Assembly: GCF_007747995.1 (NCBI RefSeq)
Contig: NZ_CP036276.1
Span: 5,632,001-5,696,000, forward strand
Reading direction: 5' to 3'
Origin: Symmachiella dynata
GTDB lineage: Bacteria; Planctomycetota; Planctomycetia; Planctomycetales; Planctomycetaceae
DNA: 64,000 nt
The notes under the pieces were generated by a model. It saw only the letters and a list, made by a program, of their open reading frames with translations. It ran no database searches and was not told where the DNA came from. Numbering within the stretch: position 1 is the stretch's first letter; every line of letters starts with the position of its first letter. A program made the position numbers and the translations under genes. Shown piece after piece: positions 1-9,490 of the stretch.

Positions 1-837
1 TTGGGTGCTATCGAGCAATAGGTGGTCAAGGTTAGTTAGCCCTCCGAGTTGCTCAAGCCCAGCGTCACTTACTTGGGAGTTTTCGAGATACAGCTGATGA
101 AGGTGGGGCAGCCCTCGGAGATGCTCAAATCCAGCATCACTGACTTGGGTGTTTTCGAGCGATAGGACTCTAAGCTTGGTCAGCCCTCGGAGATGCTCAA
201 GCCCAGAGTCACTGATCTGGGTGTTGTCGAGCCATAAGATTTCAAGTTTGGTCAATACTCGGAGATGCCTCAAGCCCACGTTACTGACTTGGGTGTTACT
301 GAGCGATAGAATTTTAAGGTTGGTCAACGCTCGGAGATGCTCAAGCCCAGCGTTACTGACTTGGGTGTTACTGAGCGATAGAATTTTAAGGTTGGTCAAC
401 GCTCGGAGATGCTCAAGCCCAGCGTCACTGACTTGGGTGTTTTCAAGAGACAGGGCTCCAAGGTTGGTCAGTCCTCGGAGACGCTTAAGCTCAGTGTCAC
501 TGACTTGGGTGTCGTTGAGGTATAGATCTTCAAGGTTAGCCAGCTCTCGGAGTTGCTCAAGCCTAGTACCACTGACTTGTGTGTTGGATAAACCAACTGA
601 GTATACCCTCTCGAACACTCCCAAATACTGATCATCCACCACATCTGGAATCCAGGCAGGACGGACGATCTCCCATTCGATTGATCCGCCAAGCATTTTA
701 ACTTCTGCTATCACCGTTTGATTACGATGATACGGCAACCACACCATCAACGCACCACCGCCAATCAGTAACACCACAGCGATGAGCACCAGAGTGCCCG
801 TGCGTGGCAGACGACTTTTGGGCGTGGTTTCGGTCAT
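1..837 (-). CDS. Membrane-anchored leucine-rich-repeat protein (3' end outside window)
   Basis: Reading down from an ATG at 837, the frame stays open to the window edge, so the C-terminus is missing. Residues 1-12 are a short basic cytoplasmic tail, and about 13-33 form a hydrophobic segment (TLVLIAVVLLIGGGALMVW). A linker containing EVKMLGGSIEWE follows. After it come at least eight 24-residue LRRs of the form NTQVSDAGLEHLRxLTNLxxLxL. LRR proteins of this type are common in Planctomycetes and usually have no assigned function; protein binding is the usual inference. The N-terminal plan (short tail, TM, EVxxLGG) matches the small LRR gene at 40419-40916, so the two are probably related. Confidence 0.85.
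   Translation of the reverse strand, partial: MTETTPKSRLPRTGTLVLIAVVLLIGGGALMVWLPYHRNQTVIAEVKMLGGSIEWEIVRPAWIPDVVDDQYLGVFERVYSVGLSNTQVSGTRLEQLRELANLEDLYLNDTQVSDTELKRLRGLTNLGALSLENTQVSDAGLEHLRALTNLKILSLSNTQVSNAGLEHLRALTNLKILSLSNTQVSNVGLRHLRVLTKLEILWLDNTQISDSGLEHLRGLTKLRVLSLENTQVSDAGFEHLRGLPHLHQLYLENSQVSDAGLEQLGGLTNLDHLLLDSTQ
281..424 (-). repeat. Perfect 72-bp tandem duplication inside the LRR gene
   Basis: Bases 281-352 and 353-424 are identical over all 72 bases. Each unit encodes one 24-residue LRR. Flanking units are clearly related but diverged, so this pair looks like a recent in-frame duplication of one repeat. Confidence 0.9.
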
Positions 838-888
838 TGTGTACGCTCTGATGTGACCTCTGTGTATTCACCGATCAACATCGAGTAA

Positions 889-964
889 GTAGGGCAGGCT
901 CCCGCCTGCCGTTGGTTAGATTGGTCACGAAATCGCATCTGCGGCAGGCGGGAGCCTGCCCTAC
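889..964. repeat. Nested palindromic intergenic element (GGCAGGCGGGAGCCTGCC family)
   Basis: Two perfectly complementary 23-bp arms (889-911 and 942-964) enclose a 30-bp loop. Each arm is itself a small hairpin, GCAGG-CTCCCG-CCTGC. It lies between the upstream side of the LRR gene and the 3' side of the MDR gene. Single-arm relatives occur at 45652-45673 and 46638-46659, where the stem pair next to AGG/CCT has changed from G:C to T:A. This looks like a REP-like element; it has no poly-T tail for an intrinsic terminator. Confidence 0.85.
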
Positions 965-1010
965 GTCACTTTCAAATTGATCCGTATCACGCTCGTAATA
1001 CGCCCCCCAA

Positions 1011-2009
1011 TCAAACCGTAACCACAATCTTCCCCGACAAACCCCCACTCCCTTGCAGCGTGCCTTCTTCCTGCAATTGATGCGCCGCTGCTGCTTCGCT
1101 GAGGGGGAATCGCTGGCCGATGTTTGGTGTCCAGCCGCCTGCTTCATATAAGCGGTGGATGCCTGCGGCGCATTCGCGTTGTTGTTCCGCGCTGGCGTTG
1201 AACATGGCGAAGCCGAGGTAGCTGAGGTCCTTGGTGTAGGAGGGGCCGACGGGGAACTCGGGGCGGGCGTCGCGGCCGGCCATGAAGATGATGCGGCCGC
1301 CCATCCGCATCAGGCTCACGGTCCGGTCAAAGTCTGGCGAACGTTGTGTTTCATACCAGAGGTCGATGCCGCCGTGCGGTTCGATGAATTGGCGGATCTC
1401 GTCGTCCATGGTGGGCGAGTGGTAATCGACGACCAAGTCGGCGCCTAATGCTTTGCAGGCGGCTTGTTTTTCGGCGTTGCCCACGGTGGCAATGACCGTG
1501 GCGCCGGCTCCCTTGGCCAATTGCACCACCGAGGACCCCACGCCGCCGGTGCCGCCGTTGACGAACACGATTTCGCCCGCTTGTAGACGTCCGCTGCGGA
1601 ACAGTCCCAAGTGCGCGGTGATGCCCACCAGCGCCCCGGCGGCGGCGGCTTCGTCGCTTTGGCCGGCGGGTGTGGGATACAACCATTGCTCATCGACGGC
1701 GGCATATTCGGCGAATGTCCCCGGGCGGCCGATCAATCCTTGATTGCTGCCCCACACGCGATCGCCGACTTTGAATCGCGTCACCCCCTGCCCGACCGCT
1801 TCGACCTCTCCCGCCAGATCGCAACCGATGATGTAGGGAAACTCAAGCGGCAAGGCAATCATGCCGCTACGGATGTAGGTATCGATCGGATTGACGGCGA
1901 CAGCGGCGACTTTGACCAAGACCTGATTGTCGGTCGGCTGCGGTTGCGGCTGGTCCCCGTATTGAATGCAATCGGGGCTGCCGGTGGATGTGATGAATGC
2001 CGCTTTCAT
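1011..2009 (-). CDS. Zinc-independent MDR oxidoreductase, quinone oxidoreductase-like
   Basis: The 332-residue protein is full length for NADPH:quinone reductases of the medium-chain dehydrogenase/reductase superfamily. Its N-terminal GroES-like half (about 1-120) contains KVAAVAVNPIDTYIRSG and GCDLAGEVEAVG. The Rossmann half carries the nucleotide-binding glycine motif VNGGTGGVGSSVVQLAK near residues 148-165. The cysteines that bind structural and catalytic zinc in alcohol dehydrogenases are absent. Family members reduce quinones or alpha,beta-unsaturated carbonyls with NADPH; the substrate here cannot be told. Its start overlaps the stop of the upstream membrane-protein gene by four bases (ATGA), so the two are probably translationally coupled. 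Confidence 0.9.
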   Translation of the reverse strand: MKAAFITSTGSPDCIQYGDQPQPQPTDNQVLVKVAAVAVNPIDTYIRSGMIALPLEFPYIIGCDLAGEVEAVGQGVTRFKVGDRVWGSNQGLIGRPGTFAEYAAVDEQWLYPTPAGQSDEAAAAGALVGITAHLGLFRSGRLQAGEIVFVNGGTGGVGSSVVQLAKGAGATVIATVGNAEKQAACKALGADLVVDYHSPTMDDEIRQFIEPHGGIDLWYETQRSPDFDRTVSLMRMGGRIIFMAGRDARPEFPVGPSYTKDLSYLGFAMFNASAEQQRECAAGIHRLYEAGGWTPNIGQRFPLSEAAAAHQLQEEGTLQGSGGLSGKIVVTV

Positions 2010-4075
2010 GGCGTCTCGCTTTGTTTTTCAAAGTAGTTGAATCGACCGGGGTGCCAATATCGCAGATGGCCGACGATGGCCCAGAGCAGCAGCGTCGCCA
2101 CCGTGATGGCCGCCCCCCAGTATAAAGAGACGGGGCGGTAATTCCATGTGACCGTGTGCGTTCCGGGCGGGACCTCAACGCCACGATAGAGTCCCGCCGC
2201 CGTGGTCGCTGCTGCAGGTTTGCCATCGATGTCGACTTGCCATCCGGGATATTCCAAATCTGTTAACACCAACATCCCGCCATCTTTGGATGCGGCGCGG
2301 ATGACGATGTGACTGGGGCGATAGGTTTCGATTTCAACCGTTGCCTCCGGCGATGGCGATTCCCAATACGCTCGCCCGCGCGTCTCGCTGAGTTCATAAA
2401 GAAACAACGGATCATTCGGAGAGCGGGCCCAGGCGCGATGCAGAAACGGATCGACTCCATACCACAACAACCGCATCGGCCAACCCAAGGACTCCAACGA
2501 CTGCCCACTTAAAACATGCGTAACCCCCGCTTGCTGTACGGCCGCCAATTGATCGGCTGGAGGCGGAGCGTCCAACGGAAACGGAGCGGGCAGCGACAAC
2601 GACTCGTCAAAATACTCCGCCGGCCCCAAACCCAAGTAGACGGGATACGACGCCGTGCCGAGGATGTTGGTCAGATTCGCCCCCGGTGCATAGAGACGCG
2701 TCGGACCCGTGAATTCGGCTAATTTCTGCGCAACGGGACTTTCGTCGACGTGCCGCAGCGGAGCGTCGGACAGCATGACAACATTGGTGACAGCGCGGCT
2801 GACGTACCACAAATCGGCCGTCGTCGCTGCAAACACAACCGCCACCAGCACCCACCGTCCCAGCAGATTCATGCGCTGGCAAATCGCATCGAGCGCGGTC
2901 CCAGCGAGCAATGCGAATGCCAGTGTCACGACAATGCCATAGCGTCCCGGTCCCATAAAGAAACTGAACCCCGGCAGATATTGCGTAACCGGCAACAACC
3001 ATCCCGGGGTATACAGCAATGCCGCAATACCCAGCCCGATCCAGAAGATGATGTGTCGCGAAAACAATTTCCGCCGCAAAAAGACAATGCCCGCTAACAC
3101 CACTACCAACGGGGCGAGACCGAAATACAAATGTGCTTCGACTTTGTTAGTCATCGCTGAGTCGGGTGGCAGGTTTTCATTTAGCACGCGATCGAGATCA
3201 ACGTCCGCGCGGTACCATTTCCAAGGCATCACAACCTGCGACCAATACCAGACCGGCATATGTCCGTAACCGGTGTTCGCCGACGCGCTGCGCTGGCTGC
3301 GGCCACGGAGTTCCCAGGTGGGGGCTAATTGAATGGCGGCGAGTGAGAATCCTAAGACCATGGCGGTCAGCAAACCGGTTGCACAGCGGCTACGCAGGGC
3401 GCGTGTCTCTTCGGGAAGACTGGCCGCCGTGAACCACAAGCGCAATGGGATGTAGGCCAGCAGCACCAATTGCGTGATGAACGCCAAATTGAAATGCCCC
3501 GCCAACATCGACAGCGCCAGCGTCAACGACAGTACAAACAGCCATAGCCACCGCCGCGATTGCAGAAACGACTCCGCCGCCCACAGCGAGGCGGGAAGCC
3601 ACGTTCCGCCGATGATCGCCCATTCCAAACACATTCGCGGTGGAAACCAGCCGTAGGTATAAACCAGCGCGACCAACACCGCTGCCAGCGCGCGCAGGCC
3701 AATGGCACGAGCGTACAACCACGTAAAAATAAACGCCAATACGTAATGCAAAATCTGGTTAGCAACGTAAGCGCCGTTGGCCTCAAAGATGCGATAGAAC
3801 ACCTGGTTGGGCGGATAGAGCACGCCGGTTTGGCTTTCGGCGATGGCCGGATAACCAAAGCCGGTGCGATTGTTCCAGGCGGCCAGTTCGCCCGCAGCGA
3901 GGCTGTCGGCGAAGAAGGTTTTTTGCGGGAAGAAGTAGGAATACGTATCCCCCCCGATCAACCCACCCCCTTCCCAAAGCGGCAGCCAGAACAGCACGGT
4001 GAGCGCCACTGCAGTCAGCGTGACGTAAAATAGGCTGCGAACCTCGGAGGATTCCGGAGGAGAGTTTTTTTGCAC
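2006..4075 (-). CDS. YfhO-family polytopic membrane protein
   Basis: The protein has about a dozen hydrophobic segments. It has the YfhO-family start, GGDTYSYFFPQ soon after the first membrane segment, and the family's C-terminal soluble domain with DLEYPGWQVDIDGKPA followed by a last TM helix. YfhO proteins resemble GT-C glycosyltransferases and are linked to glycosylation of cell-surface polymers; the sugar and acceptor here are unknown. I chose the GTG at 4075 (VQKNSPPES...). The frame stays open to a TTG at 4165, but those 30 residues are not membrane-like and neither start has a good Shine-Dalgarno. The 3' end overlaps the MDR start by four bases. Confidence 0.85.
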   Translation of the reverse strand: MQKNSPPESSEVRSLFYVTLTAVALTVLFWLPLWEGGGLIGGDTYSYFFPQKTFFADSLAAGELAAWNNRTGFGYPAIAESQTGVLYPPNQVFYRIFEANGAYVANQILHYVLAFIFTWLYARAIGLRALAAVLVALVYTYGWFPPRMCLEWAIIGGTWLPASLWAAESFLQSRRWLWLFVLSLTLALSMLAGHFNLAFITQLVLLAYIPLRLWFTAASLPEETRALRSRCATGLLTAMVLGFSLAAIQLAPTWELRGRSQRSASANTGYGHMPVWYWSQVVMPWKWYRADVDLDRVLNENLPPDSAMTNKVEAHLYFGLAPLVVVLAGIVFLRRKLFSRHIIFWIGLGIAALLYTPGWLLPVTQYLPGFSFFMGPGRYGIVVTLAFALLAGTALDAICQRMNLLGRWVLVAVVFAATTADLWYVSRAVTNVVMLSDAPLRHVDESPVAQKLAEFTGPTRLYAPGANLTNILGTASYPVYLGLGPAEYFDESLSLPAPFPLDAPPPADQLAAVQQAGVTHVLSGQSLESLGWPMRLLWYGVDPFLHRAWARSPNDPLFLYELSETRGRAYWESPSPEATVEIETYRPSHIVIRAASKDGGMLVLTDLEYPGWQVDIDGKPAAATTAAGLYRGVEVPPGTHTVTWNYRPVSLYWGAAITVATLLLWAIVGHLRYWHPGRFNYFEKQSETP

Positions 4076-4227
4076 GATGCGGGCCGATGCGAGGGGACAG
4101 ATTTCATGGGCGGAGACATCCCCGCACTGACAAACTGATTTTAACTCAGCACCGCCCTGCCGCAACCAAGCTAGAGTGATTCACTGACCCACGACCGAGC
4201 ACGAGTGACTCCTACTCATGACGCGTT

Positions 4228-4344
4228 CCGGGAGGGCGAAGCTCCTGCTGAGCCGCATTGGTTCATTGGGCGTGATTTGCGAAATCTTTTGACGAATAAT
4301 ACGAATTGGTCGCGCGCGGCTCGGCGGGAGCCTCGCCCTCCCGG
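4228..4344. repeat. Long imperfect inverted repeat in convergent-side spacer
   Basis: Arms of 29 bases (4228-4256 and 4316-4344) pair with three mismatches across a 59-base, more A+T-rich centre. The arm begins CCGGGAGGGCGA. It fills most of the spacer between the FG-GAP gene stop and the YfhO gene start. No other copy of this exact arm was seen in the window. It looks like a dispersed palindromic element rather than a terminator. Confidence 0.75.
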
Positions 4345-4400
4345 GACGCTTTTTGTTCTGGCTTGTCACCAAGTTATGAGGCGTATTCTTCGCCGCTACG

Positions 4401-6491
4401 CTATTTTTCAGACCAGCCGGGTAATGAGATTGTTGTTTGGTAATTCGAATAATTGTAGAGCGGATTACGCGTTGGCTTATACAGTTTTCCGGGGAGTGGG
4501 TTGTTGCTTTGTGTGTAGACCCACAGTTCGTTGGGACCCCAGACGACGATTTCATCGCGGCAATCGCCAGTGATATCCAAGACCGCATTGCACATGTCGG
4601 GATGACCGTCGTTGGGAAACCTGACAACGCGGCGGCCCCAACCGTCCCACATTCCGCCTTCGCGGACGTTGGGTGAGAGGACGAAAAATTCCGGAGGCTG
4701 ACCGGTCCAATTGATCGGTAAACACATACTGCCGTGTTGGCACGGTTCGATGTCTTTGTAAATGTCACCGCGAGCATCATAGTAATGCACGATACCCTGA
4801 TTGCCCCAATAATTAATCGAGACCGCTTCTAAGCCGGGCATGTCGGTGCGAAAATCGCCGACGACCGGGTTTTGCACGTGTCCGAGGTAATGGTGCTTGA
4901 TGATGTTACCTTGCATGTCGGCGAAGAACATGCCTTCGTCGCTAGCGGCACACAGGATCCGCGGCTCATCGTCCGGACCACCGAAGCGAACAACGGCGAT
5001 CCCGTCGGCATGGTCTTTGACTTTGTGGTCCAATGACCACAGATGCTTGCCATCGCCATCGAATAGGTTATAGCCGATGGCCAATTCATCGCGGCCATCT
5101 CCGTCGACGTCGTAGGCAATGGGATAATGCCCGGTGTTGCATTCTCCGCTCCACATGATTTCTAAACGATCATTCAGCGCCCAAAAATGCCGGTAGCGGT
5201 CTTTGATGATGATGTCGCTGTCGTGGCCCGTGCCCCGCAAATCGCAAAAGTAGAGCGAATCGCCTAAAATGCGGGGAAACTTGTCGTAGGGGGCCTTCGT
5301 GGTCGCCGGCGTTTTTGGCGTGGGGGCTTTGTAGAGCGTTTTTCCAGTGGTACCGTCGGCGACGATGATTTCCATGTTCATGCAGTAAATGACTTCAGCT
5401 TTGCCGTCGCCATCCAGGTCGTGAATTTGAAATCCAACATCGTTGGTGAGGTGGTCCTTCCAGGGATCGGGTTCGCCAACTTGCCACAGTTGTTCACCGT
5501 CTAACGTCATGGCGGTCAGACAACTCAATTCGCTGTTGCGATCCTTGGGACCATGATGCCGCACTTGTCCAAACAACACGTCGACCTGACCGTCGTTGTT
5601 GAGGTCGCCGAAACGGAGATTGCGGCCAACGCCGAATTCTTCGGTTTGGATTTTCTTCCAGACCACCGGTTGCGGATTCGCTGCCTGCAGTTTTTGCAAT
5701 TCCGCTTCGCGCTGGGCGATGGCGTCTTCGACGCGCTGCAGCTCATTTGCCGTGGTCGTGACTTTGACCTGATGGAAACGGGTTGGCACATCTGCCATCA
5801 AACCGATCTTGCCGGATTCATAGGTCGCATCGGTCGCGGTCAGTGTTGGGCTATCAACAAATTGGGCTTTGATGTTTTCACCATCGACTTGAATGCGGGC
5901 GACGAGTGGTTCTCCCGGTTTCCAGTCAAATTTTTCGGACGCAAGGATTTTTTCGTACGGTTTGCGGTAGGCGGTCGCGTGCCGGACCATTTTCAGAATC
6001 GCCTGATCGCCATCGACGCCGAAAAAGTAATAACAGCGATCATTGCGATAGCGAAACACGACGCCGCTTTGGTCGCGATCCGATTCGGGCACAAAGCGGA
6101 CTTCGCAAGCATAATCCCGCCAAGCTTCGTCACCGGCAACAACCATGGGATGGGCATGCTTGGTTTTGACGTTGTCGTAGATTTGGGCCAAAACCGCTTC
6201 GCCGTCCTGCTCAAAGACCTTCCACGCCCGCTGGGAACTGATGCGCGAGGTGAAAGAGGTGACGCTCCAATGCCCTTTGGGAGCACTATCGGGCAGATAA
6301 TGGTATTCGGTGTGCGCGCCGACCAGACTGGAGAATTGCCCCGGTTTCAGATCAGCGAAACCGTCCTCCAACAGAATCTGTTCCTCGACGCTCTCCTCAG
6401 CAGCAACTGCGGCACTTGCAATAGCCACAACTGCCAACAGGGTGAGAAACAGCACGGCATATTTTTGCCACAGGGATTGGGTCGTTTGCAA
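4401..6491 (-). CDS. Secreted FG-GAP/VCBS propeller protein with LamG-like N-terminal domain
   Basis: The 696-residue protein starts with a signal peptide (hydrophobic about 11-27, ending ASAAVAAEE). Residues about 35-250 resemble a concanavalin/LamG-type beta-sandwich (RYRNDRCYYFFGVDGDQ; SGKIGLMADVPTRFHQVKV). A short coiled stretch (QRVEDAIAQREAELQKLQ) leads to a C-terminal propeller with calcium-loop FG-GAP motifs such as DLNNDGQVDVLFG, DLDGDGKAEVIY and DVDGDGRDELAIGYN. The propeller resembles the rhamnogalacturonan lyase PL11 type, but no catalytic residue can be assigned, so an enzymatic role is only possible. Probably periplasmic or exported and calcium-dependent. Confidence 0.8.
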   Translation of the reverse strand: MQTTQSLWQKYAVLFLTLLAVVAIASAAVAAEESVEEQILLEDGFADLKPGQFSSLVGAHTEYHYLPDSAPKGHWSVTSFTSRISSQRAWKVFEQDGEAVLAQIYDNVKTKHAHPMVVAGDEAWRDYACEVRFVPESDRDQSGVVFRYRNDRCYYFFGVDGDQAILKMVRHATAYRKPYEKILASEKFDWKPGEPLVARIQVDGENIKAQFVDSPTLTATDATYESGKIGLMADVPTRFHQVKVTTTANELQRVEDAIAQREAELQKLQAANPQPVVWKKIQTEEFGVGRNLRFGDLNNDGQVDVLFGQVRHHGPKDRNSELSCLTAMTLDGEQLWQVGEPDPWKDHLTNDVGFQIHDLDGDGKAEVIYCMNMEIIVADGTTGKTLYKAPTPKTPATTKAPYDKFPRILGDSLYFCDLRGTGHDSDIIIKDRYRHFWALNDRLEIMWSGECNTGHYPIAYDVDGDGRDELAIGYNLFDGDGKHLWSLDHKVKDHADGIAVVRFGGPDDEPRILCAASDEGMFFADMQGNIIKHHYLGHVQNPVVGDFRTDMPGLEAVSINYWGNQGIVHYYDARGDIYKDIEPCQHGSMCLPINWTGQPPEFFVLSPNVREGGMWDGWGRRVVRFPNDGHPDMCNAVLDITGDCRDEIVVWGPNELWVYTQSNNPLPGKLYKPTRNPLYNYSNYQTTISLPGWSEK

Positions 6492-6642
6492 CGTAGGATC
6501 CTCATCAGGGGGACATCAAGCACAGGCCAATTCCACCGCCAACGCGCGGACCGCCTCCCTATCAAACCTAATGAGATTGCAACGGGAAATCAAACGAGTA
6601 ACGTTCCCATGAATCAAGCCGTGATGCACGTATTCCCATTTG

Positions 6643-6677
6643 CAGAAAAGAAAGACTCACGCAAAGCCGCCAAGGCC
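6643..6677 (-). repeat. GCAAAG-rich dispersed repeat, copy 1
   Basis: The segment contains GACTCACGCAAAGCCGCC. Its reverse complement (GGCGGCTTTGCGTGAGTC) matches the TTTGCGTGAGG core at 7075-7085 and the related TTCGCGTGAGG at 61993-62003. Similar repeats are widespread in environmental bacterial genomes. Confidence 0.6.
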
Positions 6678-6720
6678 TGAGCGCAGCCTGTGGCCGCGAC
6701 TCAACCGGGGCGATATTTCC

Positions 6721-6810
6721 TTAGCCACAGATTGAACACGGATAAAACACAGATTAACGGGTGTGAAACCGCAACATCCCAAACCGACGGCTTGCCGTCG
6801 CATTGTGCGT
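6721..6810 (+). repeat. TTAGCCACAGAT element, copy 1 of 3
   Basis: It starts TTAGCCACAGATTGAACACG and ends with the hairpin GACGG-CTTG-CCGTC followed by GCATTGTGCG. The other copies (38375-38466 and 61755-61846) carry GACCG-CTTG-CGGTC, so one stem pair has changed on both sides while pairing is kept. Confidence 0.85.
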
Positions 6811-7057
6811 TCCGTGCCAGACCACGTACCGGTGTAATTTTTGATACAAAATAAAAGGGGATTGAATTGGTGGAAGATTTCACAGCGCGTGTGGCGCGCA
6901 AACTTTGACCGTTTGCAGTGCAAAGAAGGGACCGGGACAAACCGATTCAGAAATGAACGCTGCGTGGCGCGGATATCGTTTTTGAACGAAAGTTGCTTTA
7001 GTAGATAGCGCTCGAGCGAATCAAACCGCTGCTAACCGCATTGACATCGCAAATCTC

Positions 7058-7096
7058 TTTGCGAGCTTTGCGACTTTGCGTGAGGTTTTTTTTTGC
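7058..7096 (+). repeat. GCAAAG-rich dispersed repeat, copy 2
   Basis: It contains GCGACTTTGCGTGAGG followed by nine T residues, and lies about 30 bases past the rpoN stop. In orientation it is inverted relative to copy 1, so the two bracket the TTAGCCACAGAT element. Confidence 0.6.
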
Positions 7097-7127
7097 AAAC
7101 GACAGTAGACCAGCATCCCAGCGAGAA

Positions 7128-8666
7128 TTAGTATTCGCGGCGCTGTCTAGACGAAGGGATGTCCATTGCCTTGCGGTACTTGGTGATCGTGCGGCGGGCG
7201 AGTTTGTAGCCATGTTTGGCTAATTCATCGACCAGGGCGTCGTCGCTGAGCGGGCGGCTTTTGTCTTCGGCGTCGACGATCTCACGCAATTTGATGCGGA
7301 TCACATCCCAGGCGACTTCCTCACCTTCGGCGTTCGTCGTTCCGCCGCCGAAGAACCGTTTGAGTGGGATGATCGAACGGGGGGTTTGGATGTATTTGTC
7401 GTCGACGGCGCGAGAGACGGTCGTGACGTGCACGCCGACCACGTCGGCAATCTGCTCCATTTTGAGCGGGACAATATACTCCGGGCCTTTGTCGAGGAAT
7501 TCCGTCTGGTGATCGACAATGGCCTGCGAAACGCGTTTGAGCGTGGAGTAACGTTGCTCGACAGCGTCGATAATCCAGCGGGCCGCGTTGATTTTGCGTT
7601 TGACGTATTCCTTGGTCGCCGCATCAGCATCGCCGGCGAGTAGTTCTTGGTACTTGCGGCTGATCGTCAGGTTGGGCGTGTATTCGCGTTCCAGTCGGAT
7701 GGTGTATTTTCCGTCGTCATCTTTTTCGATGTAGACATCCGGCACAATGCTTTGCGCGGGGGCAGCGTCGAAGCCGCGTCCAGGCCAAGGATTGAGATGC
7801 TTCAGTTGCTCACAAGCTTCTTTGATCACATCCAGAGAATAGCCGGTCTTCCGTTCGATCACCGGGAGCCGGTTTTGATACAGGTCGTCGAGATGCGAGG
7901 TAATTAAGGCGATCAACACATCGCGGTAAGGCGTGTCATCGTCGATTTGCAGCAGCAGGCATTCTTTTAGATCCCGCGCGCCGACTCCGCGTGGTTCGAG
8001 TTTTTGAATCAATGAGAGCGCGGTTTGCGCATCATCGGGAGAAATCCGCACGCTGTAGACTTCGATCATCTCCTGCAGCGAATCGTGCGGCGCGCCGTTT
8101 TGCCCGACGATCGGCGTGCCGCGGGGGTTGACCGGCAACCGGCCGTTGTCGTCGAGATTTTGAATCAAGAACTCGCCGAATTCGCGAACAGCCGGAGAGC
8201 AATTAAAAAAGTGGAACTGCTCCAACAGGTTTTCTTGCAGCGATTCGGGGCGCGACTCGATATTGGTGATCGTGTCGTGCTTGCTACTGCTGAGATCGTC
8301 GATTCGATTTGCTGAGGGGTTGGTCGAGGAAAAATGGTCGGGCCATTCTTTCGACATTTCCATCAAGCGTTCGAAGTCGGCTTCGTTGTTTTTGTCGTTG
8401 TCGACAACGAGTTCCTTGCGTTCGAAGTCGGCGGACTCGCGGTCGTCGCGGTCGCGGTCCCGTTCGAACTGCAATTCGGAATCCGACATGTCGGCAGCGG
8501 TGTCGGGCACCGCCTGCTCGAGCAAGATGTTCTCGGAGAGTTCTTGATCGATGCGTTCCTTGAGCGCCATGACCGGCAACTGCAGGATTTCCATGGACTG
8601 AATCATCCGCGGGGCCAGCTTCATTTGCTGGCTCATCTTCATCTGTTGCGAAATATTCAGTTGCAT
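7128..8666 (-). CDS. rpoN: RNA polymerase sigma-54 factor
   Basis: The 512-residue protein is full length for RpoN. Region I is Q/L/M-rich ([20 protein letters not shown] at the N-terminus) and is the part contacted by AAA+ activators. Region II (about 50-110) is strongly acidic. The core-binding domain follows. The helix-turn-helix lies near residues 395-430 ([20 protein letters not shown], then [12 protein letters not shown]). The RpoN box [20 protein letters not shown], which reads the -24 element, is at the C-terminus. It directs transcription from -24/-12 promoters that need enhancer-binding ATPases; none is encoded here. It lies 69 bases downstream of recR on the same strand, so it may be the last gene of the dnaX-ebfC-recR run. 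Confidence 0.97.
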   Translation of the reverse strand: MQLNISQQMKMSQQMKLAPRMIQSMEILQLPVMALKERIDQELSENILLEQAVPDTAADMSDSELQFERDRDRDDRESADFERKELVVDNDKNNEADFERLMEMSKEWPDHFSSTNPSANRIDDLSSSKHDTITNIESRPESLQENLLEQFHFFNCSPAVREFGEFLIQNLDDNGRLPVNPRGTPIVGQNGAPHDSLQEMIEVYSVRISPDDAQTALSLIQKLEPRGVGARDLKECLLLQIDDDTPYRDVLIALITSHLDDLYQNRLPVIERKTGYSLDVIKEACEQLKHLNPWPGRGFDAAPAQSIVPDVYIEKDDDGKYTIRLEREYTPNLTISRKYQELLAGDADAATKEYVKRKINAARWIIDAVEQRYSTLKRVSQAIVDHQTEFLDKGPEYIVPLKMEQIADVVGVHVTTVSRAVDDKYIQTPRSIIPLKRFFGGGTTNAEGEEVAWDVIRIKLREIVDAEDKSRPLSDDALVDELAKHGYKLARRTITKYRKAMDIPSSRQRREY

Positions 8667-8735
8667 GTTGGAATCGCTTCGGCGAGGGACGAACTCAAAG
8701 TTTTCCGTGGTTGGCGTTGACTTAAGACGATGAAA

Positions 8736-9335
8736 TTAAAAAGGCTGTCGGCCCCGCATGGCATCAGCCAGGACTTCGCGGTTAGAGAACTCTAGCACGC
8801 TTCCTGCGGCAATCCCCCGCGCCAGGCGAGTGATTTTGACCGGCAGGCCATCGAGAACGTTACTGAGGTACAAAGCTGTCCCGTCCCCTTCGAGTGTAGG
8901 ATTCGTGGCCATCACGATTTCCGTTACAGGTGTATCTTTCACGCGACGAATCAGAGCATCAACGGTTAGTTGTTCCGGCCCGACTCCTTCCAAGGGAGAA
9001 ATCCGGCCTTGCAGGACGTGGTAGCGGCCGCCGAATACGCCAGCAGCCTCGACAGCCATCAAGTCACGAGGCAGTTCCACCACACAAACCACTTGGGGAT
9101 CGCGCCGCGAATCAGAACAGATGCTACAAGTCTCTTCATCCGTTAAATTGAAACAAACGGAACAGGGACGCACGGTCTGTTTGACCTGCTCAATGGCGCG
9201 CGACAGTTGCAGGGCATCGTCAGGGGAACATTGCAAAATGTAATGCGCCAACCTCTCAGCCGATTTGCGGCCGATGCCAGGCAAGGCTTGGAATTGATCG
9301 ATCAAGTTTTCGACCGCCGGTCCATACGGATTCAC
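8736..9335 (-). CDS. recR: Recombination mediator RecR
   Basis: The GTG at 9335 gives 199 residues starting [14 protein letters not shown], the usual RecR length. The open frame extends to 9443, but the extra 36 residues match no RecR N-terminus. Features in order: helix-hairpin-helix ([17 protein letters not shown]), a four-cysteine zinc finger (CSVC...CSIC), and the Toprim domain ([15 protein letters not shown]). With RecF and RecO it loads RecA onto SSB-covered single-stranded gaps. Its place directly after dnaX and ebfC is the classic bacterial arrangement. Confidence 0.95.
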   Translation of the reverse strand: MNPYGPAVENLIDQFQALPGIGRKSAERLAHYILQCSPDDALQLSRAIEQVKQTVRPCSVCFNLTDEETCSICSDSRRDPQVVCVVELPRDLMAVEAAGVFGGRYHVLQGRISPLEGVGPEQLTVDALIRRVKDTPVTEIVMATNPTLEGDGTALYLSNVLDGLPVKITRLARGIAAGSVLEFSNREVLADAMRGRQPF

Positions 9336-9490
9336 AATCGCACCATTATTCCCTGGCCAATGGCCCCAGCTGAGCCGATCCCTAAAACCCGCGCCGTTGA
9401 TCCGAGCCACCGGCAGTCTCGGAGAGCGTTTTCCGAACACCATGGATGTGGAAGAATCTCACGCGGTTGAACAATCGCCGCCATGGCGGA

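Larger units (their letters stand above)
6492..7127. other. Gene-free spacer made largely of dispersed repeats
   Basis: These 636 bases separate the rpoN stop from the FG-GAP gene start. They hold two oppositely oriented copies of a GCAAAG-rich repeat (about 6643-6677 and 7058-7096) and, between them, a copy of the TTAGCCACAGATT element (6721-6810). The short open frames lack coding character. Confidence 0.7.

Noticed and set aside
149-631. A 160-codon repeated plus-strand frame (LTWVLLSDRILRLVN units), or a CRISPR-like array
   Set aside because: The repetition comes from the LRR codons on the minus strand. Units are contiguous with no spacers, which excludes CRISPR.
5553-6680. A 375-codon plus-strand open frame opposite the FG-GAP gene
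   Set aside because: It is antisense to a gene with a clear signal peptide and repeated calcium-loop motifs, and its translation has no recognisable domain.
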